Source: Methylobacterium frigidaeris (GTDB taxonomy: Bacteria > Pseudomonadota > Alphaproteobacteria > Rhizobiales > Beijerinckiaceae). From it: a stretch of 64,000 bases of DNA. Both the position numbers and the translations under genes were made by a program. Below, in pieces: positions 26,546 through 35,909 of this stretch; the first letter of the stretch is position 1; each line of letters opens with the position of its first letter. The DNA is taken from the NCBI RefSeq assembly GCF_022179185.1, contig NZ_BPQJ01000013.1:85543-149542 (forward strand), written 5' to 3'. The notes below the pieces were generated by a model. It saw only the letters and a list, made by a program, of their open reading frames with translations. It was not told the DNA's origin and made no database searches.

Positions 26546-28956
26546 TGACCGTGCACCAATCCACCCGCGCCTTCGGCTACGAGGCCTTTCTCGCCGCCCA
26601 TCAGCGGAAGGAAGTGCTGCGGTTCATCACCTGCGGCTCCGTCGACGACGGCAAGTCGACCCTGATCGGGCGGCTGCTGCACGACACCAAGCAGATCTTC
26701 GACGACCAGGTCAGCGCGCTGGAGCGCGCCTCGCGCCGCCACGGCACGCGAGGCGGGGAACTGGATCTCGCGCTCCTCGTCGACGGCCTCCAGGCCGAGC
26801 GCGAGCAGGGCATCACGATCGACGTCGCCTATCGGTTCTTCTCGACCGAGCGGCGCTCGTTCATCGTCGCCGACACCCCCGGCCACGTCCAATACACCCG
26901 CAACATGGCGACTGGCGCCTCGACCGCCGAGGTCGCGGTGCTGCTCGTCGATGCGCGGAAGGGCCTGAGCCCGCAGACCCGGCGCCACGCCCTGCTGGTC
27001 TCGATGCTCGGCATCCGCCGCGTCGTGCTGGCGGTCAACAAGATGGACCTGATCGGCTGGTCGCAGGACCGGTTCGAGGCGATCGTCGCCGAGTTCCAGG
27101 CCTTCGCGAAGGATCTGCGCTTCACCGACGTCACCGGCATCCCGCTCTCGGCGGCGAATGGCGACAACGTCGTGCTGCCCGGCACCGCCGCCCCCTGGTA
27201 TGCCGGGGCACCGCTGCTGCAATACCTCGAGGAGGTGCCGGCCCATGTCGAGGAGGAGGTCGCCCCCTTCCGCATGGCGGTGCAGTGGGTCAACCGGCCG
27301 AATCCCGACTTCCGCGGCTTCTCGGGCCTGATCGCGTCGGGATCGGTCGCCGTCGGCGACGCGGTGGTGGTGGCGCCCTCGGGCACCCCGTCCACCGTCG
27401 CCCGGATCTTCACCTATGACGGCGACCTCCCGCGCGCCATCGCCGGCCAGTCGGTGACCCTGGTGCTCGCCGACGAGGTCGATGCCTCCCGCGGCAGCGT
27501 CATCGCGGCGGCCGCGCAAGCGCCGCGGGTGGGCGATAGGCTCGACGTCCGTCTGTTCTGGGCCAACGAGGCCGAGCTGAAGCCGGGTGCGACCTATCTC
27601 GCCAAGGTCGGCACCGTGACGGCGAACGCGGTGGTCGAGGCGGTGCGCGCGCGCATCGACACCGAGACCGGGCAGGGGGTGCCGGCCGAGTCGTTGAGCG
27701 CCAACGACATCGGCGACGTGACCCTGAGCCTCGACCGCAAGGTCGCGGTCGATGCCTACCGCCAGAACCGCGACACCGGCAGCCTGATCCTGATCGACCG
27801 GGCGACCACCGACACGGCGGCCATGGGCCTGGTCCAGCCGCCGCAGGCCGCCCCGCAGGGCGGCACTCGGGTCGAGGCGAAGACGGAAGAGCCCGCGGCT
27901 CCCGCCCGCGGCGGCCTCCTCGGCTCGCTGCGCCGTCTGTTCCGCGGCTCGTCCCTGGCGCTCGTCGCGGGGGCCTCGCTCCTCGCGCTCGCCGGGGCGC
28001 CCGCCCCGGTGACGGCGCAGACGCTGCTCAACGTCTCCTACGACCCGACCCGGGAACTGTACCGGGCGATCGACGCGGCCTTCGCCAAGGAGTGGAAGGC
28101 CAAGACCGGCGAGACGGTGACGGTCCGCGCCTCGCATGGCGGCTCCGGCGCCCAGGCCCGCTCGGTCATCGACGGGCTGCCCGCCGACGTGGTGACCCTG
28201 GCGCTCGCCAGCGACATCGACGCCATCGCCGCCCGCTCGAAGAAGCTGCCGGCCGACTGGCAGAAGCGCCTACCCTTCAACTCGACGCCCTACACCTCGA
28301 CCATCGTGTTCCTGGTCCGCAAGGGCAACCCGAAGGCGATCAAGGACTGGGACGACCTGGTGAAGCCGGGGATCCAGGTCATCACCCCGAATCCGAAGAC
28401 CTCGGGCGGTGCGCGCTGGAACTACCTCGCGGCCTATGCCTACGCGCTCGCCAAGAACAACGACAACGATGCCAAGGCGAAGGACTTCGTCACCGCGCTG
28501 TTCAAGAACGTGCCGGTGCTCGATACGGGTGCCCGCGGCGCCACCACCACCTTCGTGCAAAGGGGCCTCGGCGACGTGCTGATCGCCTGGGAGAACGAGG
28601 CATTCCTGGCCGACGAGGAATTCGGCAAGGGCAAGTTCGACATCATCGTGCCCTCGCTCTCGATCCTGGCCGAGCCGCCGGTGGCGCTGATCGACGCCAA
28701 TGTCGACCAGAAGGGCACCCGCAAGCAGGCCGAGGCCTACCTGCAATTCCTCTACACCCCGGAGGCGCAGCGGATCATCGCCAAGAACTTCTACCGCCCG
28801 CGCGACGAGGCCGCGGCGGACAAGGAGGACCTGGCCCGCTTCCCGAAGCTGAAGCTCGTCACCATCGACGACACCTTCGGCGGCTGGGCCAAGGCGCAGA
28901 AGACCCATTTCGACGATGGCGGCGTGTTCGACGCCATCCTGAAGTCCCGTCAATGA
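26545..28956 (+). CDS. cysN: CysN-Sbp fusion: ATP sulfurylase GTPase subunit joined to sulfate-binding protein
   Basis: One uninterrupted frame of 803 residues. Residues 1-~428 are CysN, the GTPase subunit that drives APS synthesis: P-loop GSVDDGKST (31-39), DTPGH (~110), NKMD (~165), then the EF-Tu-like beta barrels ending [15 protein letters not shown] ~40-residue Pro/Ala/Gly/Glu linker follows, then RRLFRG and a hydrophobic stretch (~470-485) ending in APVTAQ. That is a signal peptide with a cleavage site after Ala491. Residues 492-803 are a periplasmic sulfate-binding protein (Sbp/CysP): [59 protein letters not shown]. No stop separates the parts. ATG 27823 (residue 427) could be an internal start giving Sbp alone, but no clear Shine-Dalgarno precedes it. 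Rhizobial CysNC/NodQ proteins carry APS kinase at this same C-terminal position. Confidence 0.9.
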   Translation: MTVHQSTRAFGYEAFLAAHQRKEVLRFITCGSVDDGKSTLIGRLLHDTKQIFDDQVSALERASRRHGTRGGELDLALLVDGLQAEREQGITIDVAYRFFSTERRSFIVADTPGHVQYTRNMATGASTAEVAVLLVDARKGLSPQTRRHALLVSMLGIRRVVLAVNKMDLIGWSQDRFEAIVAEFQAFAKDLRFTDVTGIPLSAANGDNVVLPGTAAPWYAGAPLLQYLEEVPAHVEEEVAPFRMAVQWVNRPNPDFRGFSGLIASGSVAVGDAVVVAPSGTPSTVARIFTYDGDLPRAIAGQSVTLVLADEVDASRGSVIAAAAQAPRVGDRLDVRLFWANEAELKPGATYLAKVGTVTANAVVEAVRARIDTETGQGVPAESLSANDIGDVTLSLDRKVAVDAYRQNRDTGSLILIDRATTDTAAMGLVQPPQAAPQGGTRVEAKTEEPAAPARGGLLGSLRRLFRGSSLALVAGASLLALAGAPAPVTAQTLLNVSYDPTRELYRAIDAAFAKEWKAKTGETVTVRASHGGSGAQARSVIDGLPADVVTLALASDIDAIAARSKKLPADWQKRLPFNSTPYTSTIVFLVRKGNPKAIKDWDDLVKPGIQVITPNPKTSGGARWNYLAAYAYALAKNNDNDAKAKDFVTALFKNVPVLDTGARGATTTFVQRGLGDVLIAWENEAFLADEEFGKGKFDIIVPSLSILAEPPVALIDANVDQKGTRKQAEAYLQFLYTPEAQRIIAKNFYRPRDEAAADKEDLARFPKLKLVTIDDTFGGWAKAQKTHFDDGGVFDAILKSRQ

Positions 28957-29822
28957 GCAACGCCGCGGCCCTGCCCGCGGGGCGGGCCGCACCCCGCTTC
29001 CGCCGACCGAGCGCGCTTCCGGGCTTCCGCCTCACCTTCGGGATCACGCTCACCTACCTGACCCTGCTCGTCCTGCTGCCGCTGGCGGTGCTGCTCCTGC
29101 GCGCCGCCAGCGTCGGCCCCGCCGGCCTGTGGGCGCTCGTCACCGATGCCCGCAACCTCGCGGCGCTCAAGACCTCGTTCGGCCTGTCGCTGGCGGCGGC
29201 CGCGATCGACGCGGTGTTCGGGCTCCTGGTCGCCTGGGTGCTGACCCGCTACCGGTTTCCGGGCCGGCGGATCATCGACGCGCTGGTGGATCTTCCCTTC
29301 GCTCTGCCGACGGCGGTGGCGGGCATCGCGCTCGCCAGCCTCTACGCGCCGAACGGCTGGCTCGGCGAGCCGCTGATGGCTCTCGGCATCAAGGTCGCCT
29401 ACACGCCGCTCGGCATCCTGGTGGCGCTCGTCTTCGTCGGCCTGCCGTTCTGCGTCCGCACGGTGCAGCCGCTGGTGGCCGAGATCGACAGGTCGAGCGA
29501 GGAGGCCGCCGCGATCCTCGGCGCCTCGCGCTTCCGGGCCCTCGTCACGGTGATCCTGCCGCCCCTGATCCCGGCGATGCTCACGGGCTTCGCGCTCGCC
29601 TTCGCCCGGGCGGTCGGCGAGTACGGATCGGTGATCTTCGTCGCCGGCAACCTGCCCTACGTCTCGGAGATCGCTCCGCTCTTGATCGTGATCAAGCTCG
29701 AGGAGTTCAACTACGCGGGCGCCACGGCCATCGCGGCGGTGATGCTGCTGATGTCCTTCACCGCGCTCCTCGCCATCAACCTGGTTCAGGATTTCAGCCG
29801 CCGCAGGTTCGGGCATGTCTGA
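28953..29822 (+). CDS. cysT: Sulfate ABC transporter permease
   Basis: 289 residues, an inner-membrane permease of the sulfate/thiosulfate importer, paired with CysW. About six transmembrane helices begin at [20 protein letters not shown]. The ATPase-coupling EAA-like loop is [20 protein letters not shown], and [20 protein letters not shown] is a typical CysT block. Its ATG overlaps the stop of the CysN-Sbp gene (ATGA), so it is translated with the fusion. It overlaps cysW by eight bases at its end. Confidence 0.94.
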   Translation: MSNAAALPAGRAAPRFRRPSALPGFRLTFGITLTYLTLLVLLPLAVLLLRAASVGPAGLWALVTDARNLAALKTSFGLSLAAAAIDAVFGLLVAWVLTRYRFPGRRIIDALVDLPFALPTAVAGIALASLYAPNGWLGEPLMALGIKVAYTPLGILVALVFVGLPFCVRTVQPLVAEIDRSSEEAAAILGASRFRALVTVILPPLIPAMLTGFALAFARAVGEYGSVIFVAGNLPYVSEIAPLLIVIKLEEFNYAGATAIAAVMLLMSFTALLAINLVQDFSRRRFGHV

Positions 29823-30702
29823 GACCACCGTTCCGTCGATCCGCCCGCCGGCCCATGGCGGACCGCACGCGGCGCTGACCGAGCCGCGTGCGGTCCGCAT
29901 CGCGCTCACGCTCGCGGCCGTCGCCTTCCTGGCCCTGTTCCTGCTGCTGCCGCTCGCGGTGGTGTTCGTCGAGGCGCTGAGCAAGGGGGTGGGGCCCTAC
30001 CTCGCCACCTTCGCCGAGCCGGACGCCCTGGCGGCGATCCGCCTGACGCTGCTCGTCGCGGTGATCGCGGTGCCGCTCAACGTCGTGTTCGGCCTGTGCG
30101 CCTCCTGGGCCATCGCCAAGTTCGACTTCCGCGGCCGCAACCTGCTCATCACCCTGATCGACCTGCCGTTCTCGGTCTCGCCGGTGGTGGCGGGCCTGAT
30201 CTACGTCCTGATCTTCGGGGCGCAGGGACTGTTCGGCCCGTTCCTGCAGCGGCACGGGATCGAGATCATCTTCGCGGTGCCGGGCATCGTGCTCGCCACC
30301 GTGTTCGTCACCTTCCCGTTCGTGGCGCGCGAGCTGATCCCCCTGATGCAGGACCAGGGCACCACCGACGAGGAGGCCGCGTTGACCCTCGGTGCAAGTC
30401 CGTGGCGGGTCTTCCGCACCGTGACGTTGCCCAACGTGCGCTGGGCGCTCCTCTACGGCGTGTTGCTCTGCAACGCCCGGGCGATGGGCGAGTTCGGCGC
30501 CGTCTCGGTCGTGTCGGGTCGGATCCGGGGGCTCACCAACACCATGCCGCTGCACGTCGAGATCCTGTACAACGAGTACAACTACGTGGCGGCGTTCGGG
30601 ATCGCCTCGCTGTTGGCGCTCCTCGCGCTCGTCACCCTGGCGGGCAAGACTTTCCTCGAATGGCGCCACGCGGATGCGCTGGCCGGACGCGGAGCCCACT
30701 GA
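29815..30702 (+). CDS. cysW: Sulfate ABC transporter permease
   Basis: 295 residues, the second permease of the sulfate importer. A hydrophilic N-terminus of ~25 residues precedes the first helix ([20 protein letters not shown]). Family blocks are [20 protein letters not shown], the coupling loop [20 protein letters not shown], and [20 protein letters not shown] near the C-terminus. The start lies inside the end of cysT, showing coupled translation. The stop is 1 bp before cysA. Confidence 0.95.
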   Translation: MSETTVPSIRPPAHGGPHAALTEPRAVRIALTLAAVAFLALFLLLPLAVVFVEALSKGVGPYLATFAEPDALAAIRLTLLVAVIAVPLNVVFGLCASWAIAKFDFRGRNLLITLIDLPFSVSPVVAGLIYVLIFGAQGLFGPFLQRHGIEIIFAVPGIVLATVFVTFPFVARELIPLMQDQGTTDEEAALTLGASPWRVFRTVTLPNVRWALLYGVLLCNARAMGEFGAVSVVSGRIRGLTNTMPLHVEILYNEYNYVAAFGIASLLALLALVTLAGKTFLEWRHADALAGRGAH

Positions 30703-30703
30703 G

Positions 30704-31840
30704 ATGACGGCAGGATTCGCTCCCAGCACCCTGTCCCTGCGCCGAGAGGCGCAGGTCCGCCCGGTCGAGGCCGCCGCGCCCGACCGCCTGCGCCACGCCG
30801 GCACGTCGGTGCGGGTCGACGGCATCATCAAGCGCTATGGCGGCCCGGGGCCGGCGGCGCTCGAGGGCGTCAGCCTGGCGATCGAGCCGGGCGAGCTGCT
30901 CGCACTCCTCGGCCCCTCGGGCTCGGGCAAGACCACGCTCCTGCGCGTGATCGCCGGCCTCGAGATCCCGGATGGCGGCCGGGTGTTCTTCGGCTCGCAG
31001 GACACCACCGACATAGCCGTGCAGCGCCGCGGCGTCGGCTTCGTGTTCCAGCACTACGCCCTGTTCCGCCACCTGACGGTGTTCGAGAACATCGCCTACG
31101 GCCTGCGCTCGCGCCCCCGGGCCCATCGCCCGAAGGAGGACGAGATCCGCCGCCGGGTCGAGCGCCTGCTGGAGCTGGTGCAGCTGCCCGACCTCGCCAA
31201 GCGCTATCCGGGCCAGCTCTCCGGCGGCCAGCGGCAGCGGGTGGCGCTCGCCCGGGCGCTCGCCGTCGAGCCTTCGGTGCTGCTCCTCGACGAGCCGTTC
31301 GGCGCGCTCGACGCCCAGGTGCGCAAGGACCTGCGCCGCTGGCTGCGCGAGATCCACCGCGAGACCGGCCAAACCACGATCTTCGTCACCCACGACCAGG
31401 ACGAGGCACTGGAGCTCGCCGACCGGATCGCGATCCTCAACAAGGGCCGCATCGAGCAGGTCGGTGCCCCGCACGAGGTCCAGGACCATCCGGCCTCGCG
31501 CTTCGTGATGTCCTTCGTCGGCGAGACCGCGCGCCTGGCCGCGGAGGTCGCCGGCGGGGAGGTCCGCGTCGCCGGCCGCCCGGTCATCGCTGCGGAGCCC
31601 GGCTGGCCGCAAGGCCCGGTCGATCTCTGCCTGCGGCCCTGGGACCTGACGGTCGGGCAGGGGCCCGGCACGTTGCCCGGCACCGTGCGCGAGTGGCGCC
31701 GCACCGGCCGCGGCACCGTGGCGGAGATTCTGCTTGATGGAGCCGAGGCCCCGGTCGAGGTCAAGGTGACGGACGTCTACGAGCCGGGCGACCGGGTGGC
31801 GCTGGCGGTCGGCGCGGCACGGGTGTTTCCGCGCGGGTGA
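30704..31840 (+). CDS. cysA: Sulfate/thiosulfate ABC transporter ATP-binding protein
   Basis: 378 residues, the ATPase that powers CysTW. Walker A is GPSGSGKTT (70-78), the Q-loop lies in [20 protein letters not shown], the signature is [15 protein letters not shown], Walker B is [12 protein letters not shown] and the H-loop is [14 protein letters not shown]. The C-terminal regulatory beta domain follows. There is an N-terminal extension of ~35 residues before the conserved [12 protein letters not shown], longer than usual; a later start is possible but ATG 30704 matches the tight 1-bp spacing to cysW. It is the last gene of the cysH operon. Confidence 0.95.
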   Translation: MTAGFAPSTLSLRREAQVRPVEAAAPDRLRHAGTSVRVDGIIKRYGGPGPAALEGVSLAIEPGELLALLGPSGSGKTTLLRVIAGLEIPDGGRVFFGSQDTTDIAVQRRGVGFVFQHYALFRHLTVFENIAYGLRSRPRAHRPKEDEIRRRVERLLELVQLPDLAKRYPGQLSGGQRQRVALARALAVEPSVLLLDEPFGALDAQVRKDLRRWLREIHRETGQTTIFVTHDQDEALELADRIAILNKGRIEQVGAPHEVQDHPASRFVMSFVGETARLAAEVAGGEVRVAGRPVIAAEPGWPQGPVDLCLRPWDLTVGQGPGTLPGTVREWRRTGRGTVAEILLDGAEAPVEVKVTDVYEPGDRVALAVGAARVFPRG

Positions 31841-31849
31841 GCGCGGCGA

Positions 31850-31874
31850 GCGGCCGAGGTCCGTCCTCGGCCGC
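31850..31874 (+). terminator. Hairpin at the end of the cys operon
   Basis: A 10-bp stem GCGGCCGAGG/CCTCGGCCGC with a five-base loop starts 10 bp after the cysA stop. It has no T-run, so it is a weak intrinsic terminator at best, but its position suggests a 3'-end or mRNA-stabilising element. Confidence 0.5.
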
Positions 31875-32013
31875 CATCAGGGCCGGGACCGTTCCGCAGG
31901 TCCGCCCTTTCTTCGGCTGCTTCAACACCCTTTCCCGGATCTCCTTCCGCTGACGCTCCAGTCGTCCGGCAAAGGGAAGGGTGCGATGAACGGGCGGCGC
32001 GTCGGGTCATACG

Positions 32014-32733
32014 CTACCGCCGCACCCGCCGGCTCCGCGCCTCCTGCGCAAAGACGTCCTCCTGCGCCCGCAGCCGGTCCACGAACACCGTGGCGGCCCG
32101 GGCGATGTGCTGCCGGGAGAGCCGGTCGGCTTCGTCGCCGTTGCCCGCCGTGATCGCGTCGAGGATCGCCGCATGCTCGTCCCAGATGCGGCGCGGCATC
32201 GTCTCGTCCTCGCGCAGCACCTCGCCCATGATCCGCCGCAGGTGGTTGAAGTGCGGCGCCGCGGTCTCGACGATGATCGGATTCTCGGCGATCTCGCCGA
32301 GGAAGCGGTGGAAGGCGATGTCGGCGGCGATCAGCTCCGCGACCGAGCCGGTTTCCGCCGCCGCGCGTCCCGCCGCCACGAGGGCCGGGCCCTCCCGGCC
32401 GGCACGGGCCGGGTTGCGCTCGGCGGCGAGCCGGCTCGTCAGGCCTTCGAGTACGCCCCGCACCTCGTAGAGGTTCCGCACGAACGAGGCCTCGAGCGGC
32501 GCCACCACGAGCCCGCGGCGCGGCGCGTCGCGCACGATGCCGTGGTTGCGCAGGAGCAGCAGCGCCTGCTGCACCGGCTGGCGTGACACGCCATAGGCAT
32601 CGGCGAGCTCGTCCTGGATCAGCCGCGTATTCGGCGCCAGCCGTCCCTCGGTGATCTCGCTGAAGATCGCTCCGTAGACCTGCTCGACGAGCCGGTGGCG
32701 CGTCAGGCTGCGGGCGTCAGAATCGCCGGCCAT
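32014..32733 (-). CDS. GntR-family regulator, FCD subfamily
   Basis: 239 residues. The N-terminal winged helix shows LVEQVYGAIFSEITEGRLAP, NTRLIQDELADAYGVSRQPV and QQALLLLRNHGIVRDAPRRG. The all-helical FCD effector domain follows, with VRGVLEGLTSRLAAERN, DIAFHRFLGEIAENPI and DEHAAILDAITAGNGDEADR giving the metal/ligand Asp and His positions. FCD regulators respond to organic acids. The ATG at 32733 has GGGGA upstream; ATG 32781 is an alternative. It is divergent from a TRAP binding protein with a 17-bp palindrome between them, so it probably controls that gene and itself. Confidence 0.88.
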   Translation of the reverse strand: MAGDSDARSLTRHRLVEQVYGAIFSEITEGRLAPNTRLIQDELADAYGVSRQPVQQALLLLRNHGIVRDAPRRGLVVAPLEASFVRNLYEVRGVLEGLTSRLAAERNPARAGREGPALVAAGRAAAETGSVAELIAADIAFHRFLGEIAENPIIVETAAPHFNHLRRIMGEVLREDETMPRRIWDEHAAILDAITAGNGDEADRLSRQHIARAATVFVDRLRAQEDVFAQEARSRRVRR

Positions 32734-32800
32734 GGCCGGATCCCCTTTCACGCAAAAACTCTCGCCCAACGTGTTGCGCAAACCGAACCTCCGTGCAATA

Positions 32801-32817
32801 TCGAATTCTAAATTCGA
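32801..32817. promoter_or_regulatory. Palindromic operator candidate between GntR and DctP genes
   Basis: TCGAATT-CTA-AATTCGA is a perfect 7-bp inverted repeat. It is followed directly by overlapping GAATTC repeats (to ~32828), an unusually AT-rich cluster for this genome. It sits midway between the divergent GntR and DctP starts, the normal place for a GntR-family operator. Confidence 0.55.
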
Positions 32818-32886
32818 ATTCCGAATTCAATAAACGCCGCAGCCGCAAGAGGCTGACGGCTCCGGAATTCCCGAGGGAGAAACGCC

Positions 32887-33924
32887 ATGACTCATCCTCA
32901 CCCGACGGGTCTCCACCGGCGGCACCTGCTGGCCTCGGGCCTCGGTGCCGCCGCAGCATTCGCCGCCGGCTTCCCGCGGCCGGCCCTGGGGCAGGGCCAG
33001 AAGCTCACCTTCAAGCTCGGCACCGACCTGCCGGTACCGCACCCGGTCAACGTCCGCCTCAAGGAGGCGATCGCCGCGATCGTCAAGGAGACGAACGGCG
33101 CCGTCGAGATCAGCCTGTTCCCGTCGAACCAGCTCGGCAGCGATTCGGACATGCTGTCCCAGATCCGCTCCGGCGCGCTGGAACTCGCGACCTTCCCCGG
33201 CACCGTCGTTTCGACCCTGGTGCCGGCGACCTCGCTCACCGGCATCGGCTTCGCCTTCACGAGCTACGACAAGGTCTGGGCCGCGATGGACGGCGAGGTC
33301 GGCGGCTATATCCGCCGGGCGATCGAGAAGGCGAACCTCGTCCCGTTCGAGACGACCTGGGACAACGGCTTTCGTCAGATCACCACCAGCACCAAGCCGA
33401 TCCGGACGCCCGACGACCTCAAGAACTTCAAGATCCGCGTGCCGGTGGTGCCGCTCTGGGTCTCGATGTTCTCGGCGCTCGGCGCCGCCCCGGTCAGCAT
33501 CCCGCTGAGCGAGGCCTACTCGGCGTTGCAGACCAGGATCGCCGACGGCCAGGAGAACCCGCTGGCGCTGATCAACTTCGCCAAGTTCTACGAGGTGCAG
33601 AAATACTGCTCGCTCACCAACCACGCCTGGGACGGGTTCTGGATGATGGCGAGCGGGCGGGTCTGGCGCGGCGTGCCGGCGGACGTGCGGAGCATCATGG
33701 AGAAGCACCTCAACGCCGCCGCGTTGAAGGAGCGCGACGACATCGCCGAGGCCAACCGCGACACCCAGAAGGAGCTGGAGGGGAGGGGGCTGGTGTTCAA
33801 CACCACCGACCCGAATGCCTTCCAGTTGGCGCTCAAGGCGACGAAGTTCTACGGCCAGTGGCGCGAGAAGTTCGGGCCGGAGGCCTGGGCGCTGGTGCAG
33901 AAATATGCAGGCGACATCGGCTGA
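32887..33924 (+). CDS. TRAP transporter solute-binding protein, DctP family
   Basis: 345 residues. A twin-arginine-like signal (LHRRHLLASGLGAAAAFAAG) suggests Tat export to the periplasm. The DctP core follows: FKLGTDLPVPHPVNVRLKEA, FPSNQLGSDSDMLSQIRSGA, the conserved NFAKFYEVQKYCSLTNH region and a C-terminal helix. The Arg and Asn expected to bind a carboxylate ligand lie around FKIRVPVVPLW. No DctQ/DctM membrane genes accompany it, so it must use a permease encoded elsewhere or act as a sensor. Divergent control by GntR and the downstream acyl-CoA ligase point to an organic-acid substrate. Confidence 0.9.
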   Translation: MTHPHPTGLHRRHLLASGLGAAAAFAAGFPRPALGQGQKLTFKLGTDLPVPHPVNVRLKEAIAAIVKETNGAVEISLFPSNQLGSDSDMLSQIRSGALELATFPGTVVSTLVPATSLTGIGFAFTSYDKVWAAMDGEVGGYIRRAIEKANLVPFETTWDNGFRQITTSTKPIRTPDDLKNFKIRVPVVPLWVSMFSALGAAPVSIPLSEAYSALQTRIADGQENPLALINFAKFYEVQKYCSLTNHAWDGFWMMASGRVWRGVPADVRSIMEKHLNAAALKERDDIAEANRDTQKELEGRGLVFNTTDPNAFQLALKATKFYGQWREKFGPEAWALVQKYAGDIG

Positions 33925-34010
33925 AGGTTCGCGGCCGAATTCTTACGGACGATCTCGACGGTTTTCCATTCATCCCACCCGCGAGTTCATCCTGAGGTGC
34001 CGCGCAGCGG

Positions 34011-34063
34011 CCTCGACGGAGGTTTCCAGAGATCTCGGCAATCACTGGAAGCCTCCGTCGAGG
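34011..34063. repeat. Long imperfect hairpin, dispersed-repeat type
   Basis: Arms 34011-34029 and 34045-34063 match at 18 of 19 positions (CCTCGACGGAGG-T-TTCCAG against its complement), with a 15-base loop. The 5' flank reads CATCCTGAGGTGCCGCGCAG, a phrase I associate with a dispersed intergenic repeat in Methylobacterium and Bradyrhizobium genomes. It lies after the DctP gene and may also act as its 3' end. Confidence 0.65.
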
Positions 34064-34173
34064 TCAGCCGATCTGCGCGACTGACACTCTAGGGTGAGGC
34101 AGCCGGTGGTATGAATTGCATTGTCTCAGCCGATCGAATCTCGAACAGTAAAGACGAAGCGAGGACGACCACG

Positions 34174-35736
34174 ATGAGGGATGTGCTCACGCCTGGGCAG
34201 ATGCTCGCCGTCCAGGCGCGCCTGCAGCCCGACCGGATCGGCGCGCGCGACCTCGAGCGCGAGATGACCTTCCGGCAGTGGAACGCCCGCGCCTGCCGCC
34301 TCGCCAACGGCCTCCTCGGCCTTGGCCTCGTCAAGGGCGAGCGGGTGGCGGTGCTGGCCTATAATTGCGTCGAGTGGCTGGAGATCTACGCCGCGATGGC
34401 GAAGGCCGGCCTCGTCGCGGTGCCGATCAATTTCCGGCTCGTCGGGCCCGAGGTGCGCTACATCCTGGAGGATGCCGAGGTCTCGGCCCTCATCCTGCAA
34501 GATGAACTCGCCGGCACGATCGAGGAGATCCGGGCCGATCTGCCGGTGGCGGAGTCCCGCGTGGTGTGGTTCGGCGCCACGCCCTGCCCGGCGGGCTTCT
34601 CGTCCTACGAGGATCTCATCGCGGGCGGCCGCGAGGACGAGCCCGGCACCCTCGTCGATCCGGCCGATCCCTGGATGCTGATGTACACCTCGGGCACGAC
34701 CGGCAAGCCGAAGGGCGCGATCCGCTCGCATCGCGGCGCCGCCATGCTGTCGATGATCACCGAGATCGAGCTCGGCATCCACCGGCGCGATTCTGCGCTG
34801 CTGGTCATGCCGCTGTGCCACGCCAACTCGCTCTACTTCTTCGGCGCGTTCAGCTATTGCGGCGGCGTCACCAGCGTCTACTCGCGCAAGAGCTTCGATC
34901 CGGAGCATTGCGTGCGGGCCCTCTCCGAGGGCGGCGCCAGCTTCACCTCGCTGGTTCCGACGCATTACGCGATGATGCTGGGACTGAACCCGCAGGTGCG
35001 TGAGCGCTACGATCTCACCCGCATCACCCGCCTGATGATCTCCTCGGCCCCGGCCCGGCCCGATACCAAGCGGGCGGTGATGGAGTTCTTCCCCAATTCC
35101 GGGCTCTACGAACTCTACGGCGCCACCGAGGTCGGCTGGGCGACAATGCTGCACCCGCCCGAGCAATTCACCAAGCTCGGCTCGGTCGGCCGCGAATGCG
35201 TCGGCTCGGCACCGATCAAACTGCTCGACGAATCCGGCAACGAGGTGCCGGACGGCGAGGCCGGCGAGCTGTTCTGCTCGAACCCGTACCTGTTCGACGG
35301 CTACTGGAAGCTGCCGGAGAAGACCAAGGAGGCGTTCCGCGGCGCGTACTGCACCGTCGGCGACATGGCCCGGCGCGACGCGGACGGGTTCATCCACCTC
35401 GTCGACCGCAAGAGCAACATGATCATCTCGGGGGGAGAGAACATCTACCCGTCCGAGGTCGAGGCCCTGCTCGGCGGCCATCCGGCGGTGCACGACGTCG
35501 CGGTGGTCGGCCTGCCGGACGAAACCTGGGGCGAGCGCGTCCACGCGGTGATCGTCCTGCGCGACGGCGCCGCGGCCACCGAGGCCGAGATCCTGGGCTG
35601 GTGCAAGGATCGCCTCGCCGGCTTCAAGCGCCCGCGCACGGTCTCGTTCCTGGAGGATGGGGCGATGCCCAGGACGGCGACGGGGAAGACCCTGCACCGG
35701 AAGCTGAAGGAACGGCTGGCGCGGGGCGAGGGGTAG
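34174..35736 (+). CDS. Acyl-CoA ligase (AMP-forming)
   Basis: 520 residues of the ANL superfamily. It activates a carboxylic acid to its acyl-AMP and then its CoA thioester. Motifs in order are the P-loop [11 protein letters not shown] (171-181), [11 protein letters not shown] (A5 motif), [20 protein letters not shown] with the hinge Asp, YPSEVEALL, and the catalytic Lys in [13 protein letters not shown] near the C-terminus. ATG 34174 follows GAGG at nine bases; an in-frame ATG at 34111 adds unconserved residues. The next gene, 173 bp on, is a ThDP enzyme. Together they suggest activation and then cleavage of a 2-hydroxy or 2-oxo acid. The precise substrate is not shown. Confidence 0.9.
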   Translation: MRDVLTPGQMLAVQARLQPDRIGARDLEREMTFRQWNARACRLANGLLGLGLVKGERVAVLAYNCVEWLEIYAAMAKAGLVAVPINFRLVGPEVRYILEDAEVSALILQDELAGTIEEIRADLPVAESRVVWFGATPCPAGFSSYEDLIAGGREDEPGTLVDPADPWMLMYTSGTTGKPKGAIRSHRGAAMLSMITEIELGIHRRDSALLVMPLCHANSLYFFGAFSYCGGVTSVYSRKSFDPEHCVRALSEGGASFTSLVPTHYAMMLGLNPQVRERYDLTRITRLMISSAPARPDTKRAVMEFFPNSGLYELYGATEVGWATMLHPPEQFTKLGSVGRECVGSAPIKLLDESGNEVPDGEAGELFCSNPYLFDGYWKLPEKTKEAFRGAYCTVGDMARRDADGFIHLVDRKSNMIISGGENIYPSEVEALLGGHPAVHDVAVVGLPDETWGERVHAVIVLRDGAAATEAEILGWCKDRLAGFKRPRTVSFLEDGAMPRTATGKTLHRKLKERLARGEG

Positions 35737-35770
35737 CCGATGACTTCGGCAAAATCCTAGAAAGACGAAA

Positions 35771-35884
35771 CCCCTCTCCTGCCCCCTCGTGGGGAGGAGC
35801 TGGAGGTGGGGATTGGTGCCGAATGGAGCGCGAGATTTCCCCGGCACCACCCCCACCCCTTACCTCTCCCCACAAGGGGGAGGG
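35771..35884. repeat. REPIN-like inverted palindrome pair
   Basis: A hairpin at ~35773-35800 (CCCCTCTCCT ... GGGGAGGAG) and another at 35863-35884 (CCTCTCCCC-ACAA-GGGGGAGGG). Their flanks are inverted relatives: GGTGGGGATTGGTGCCG after the first and CGGCACCACCCCCACCCC before the second. The pair fills most of the gap between the ligase and the ThDP enzyme. It resembles the pairs at 22.0-22.2 kb and 49.4-49.6 kb. Confidence 0.65.
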
Positions 35885-35909
35885 AAAACCAAATAACGGG
35901 AGGAACCCC

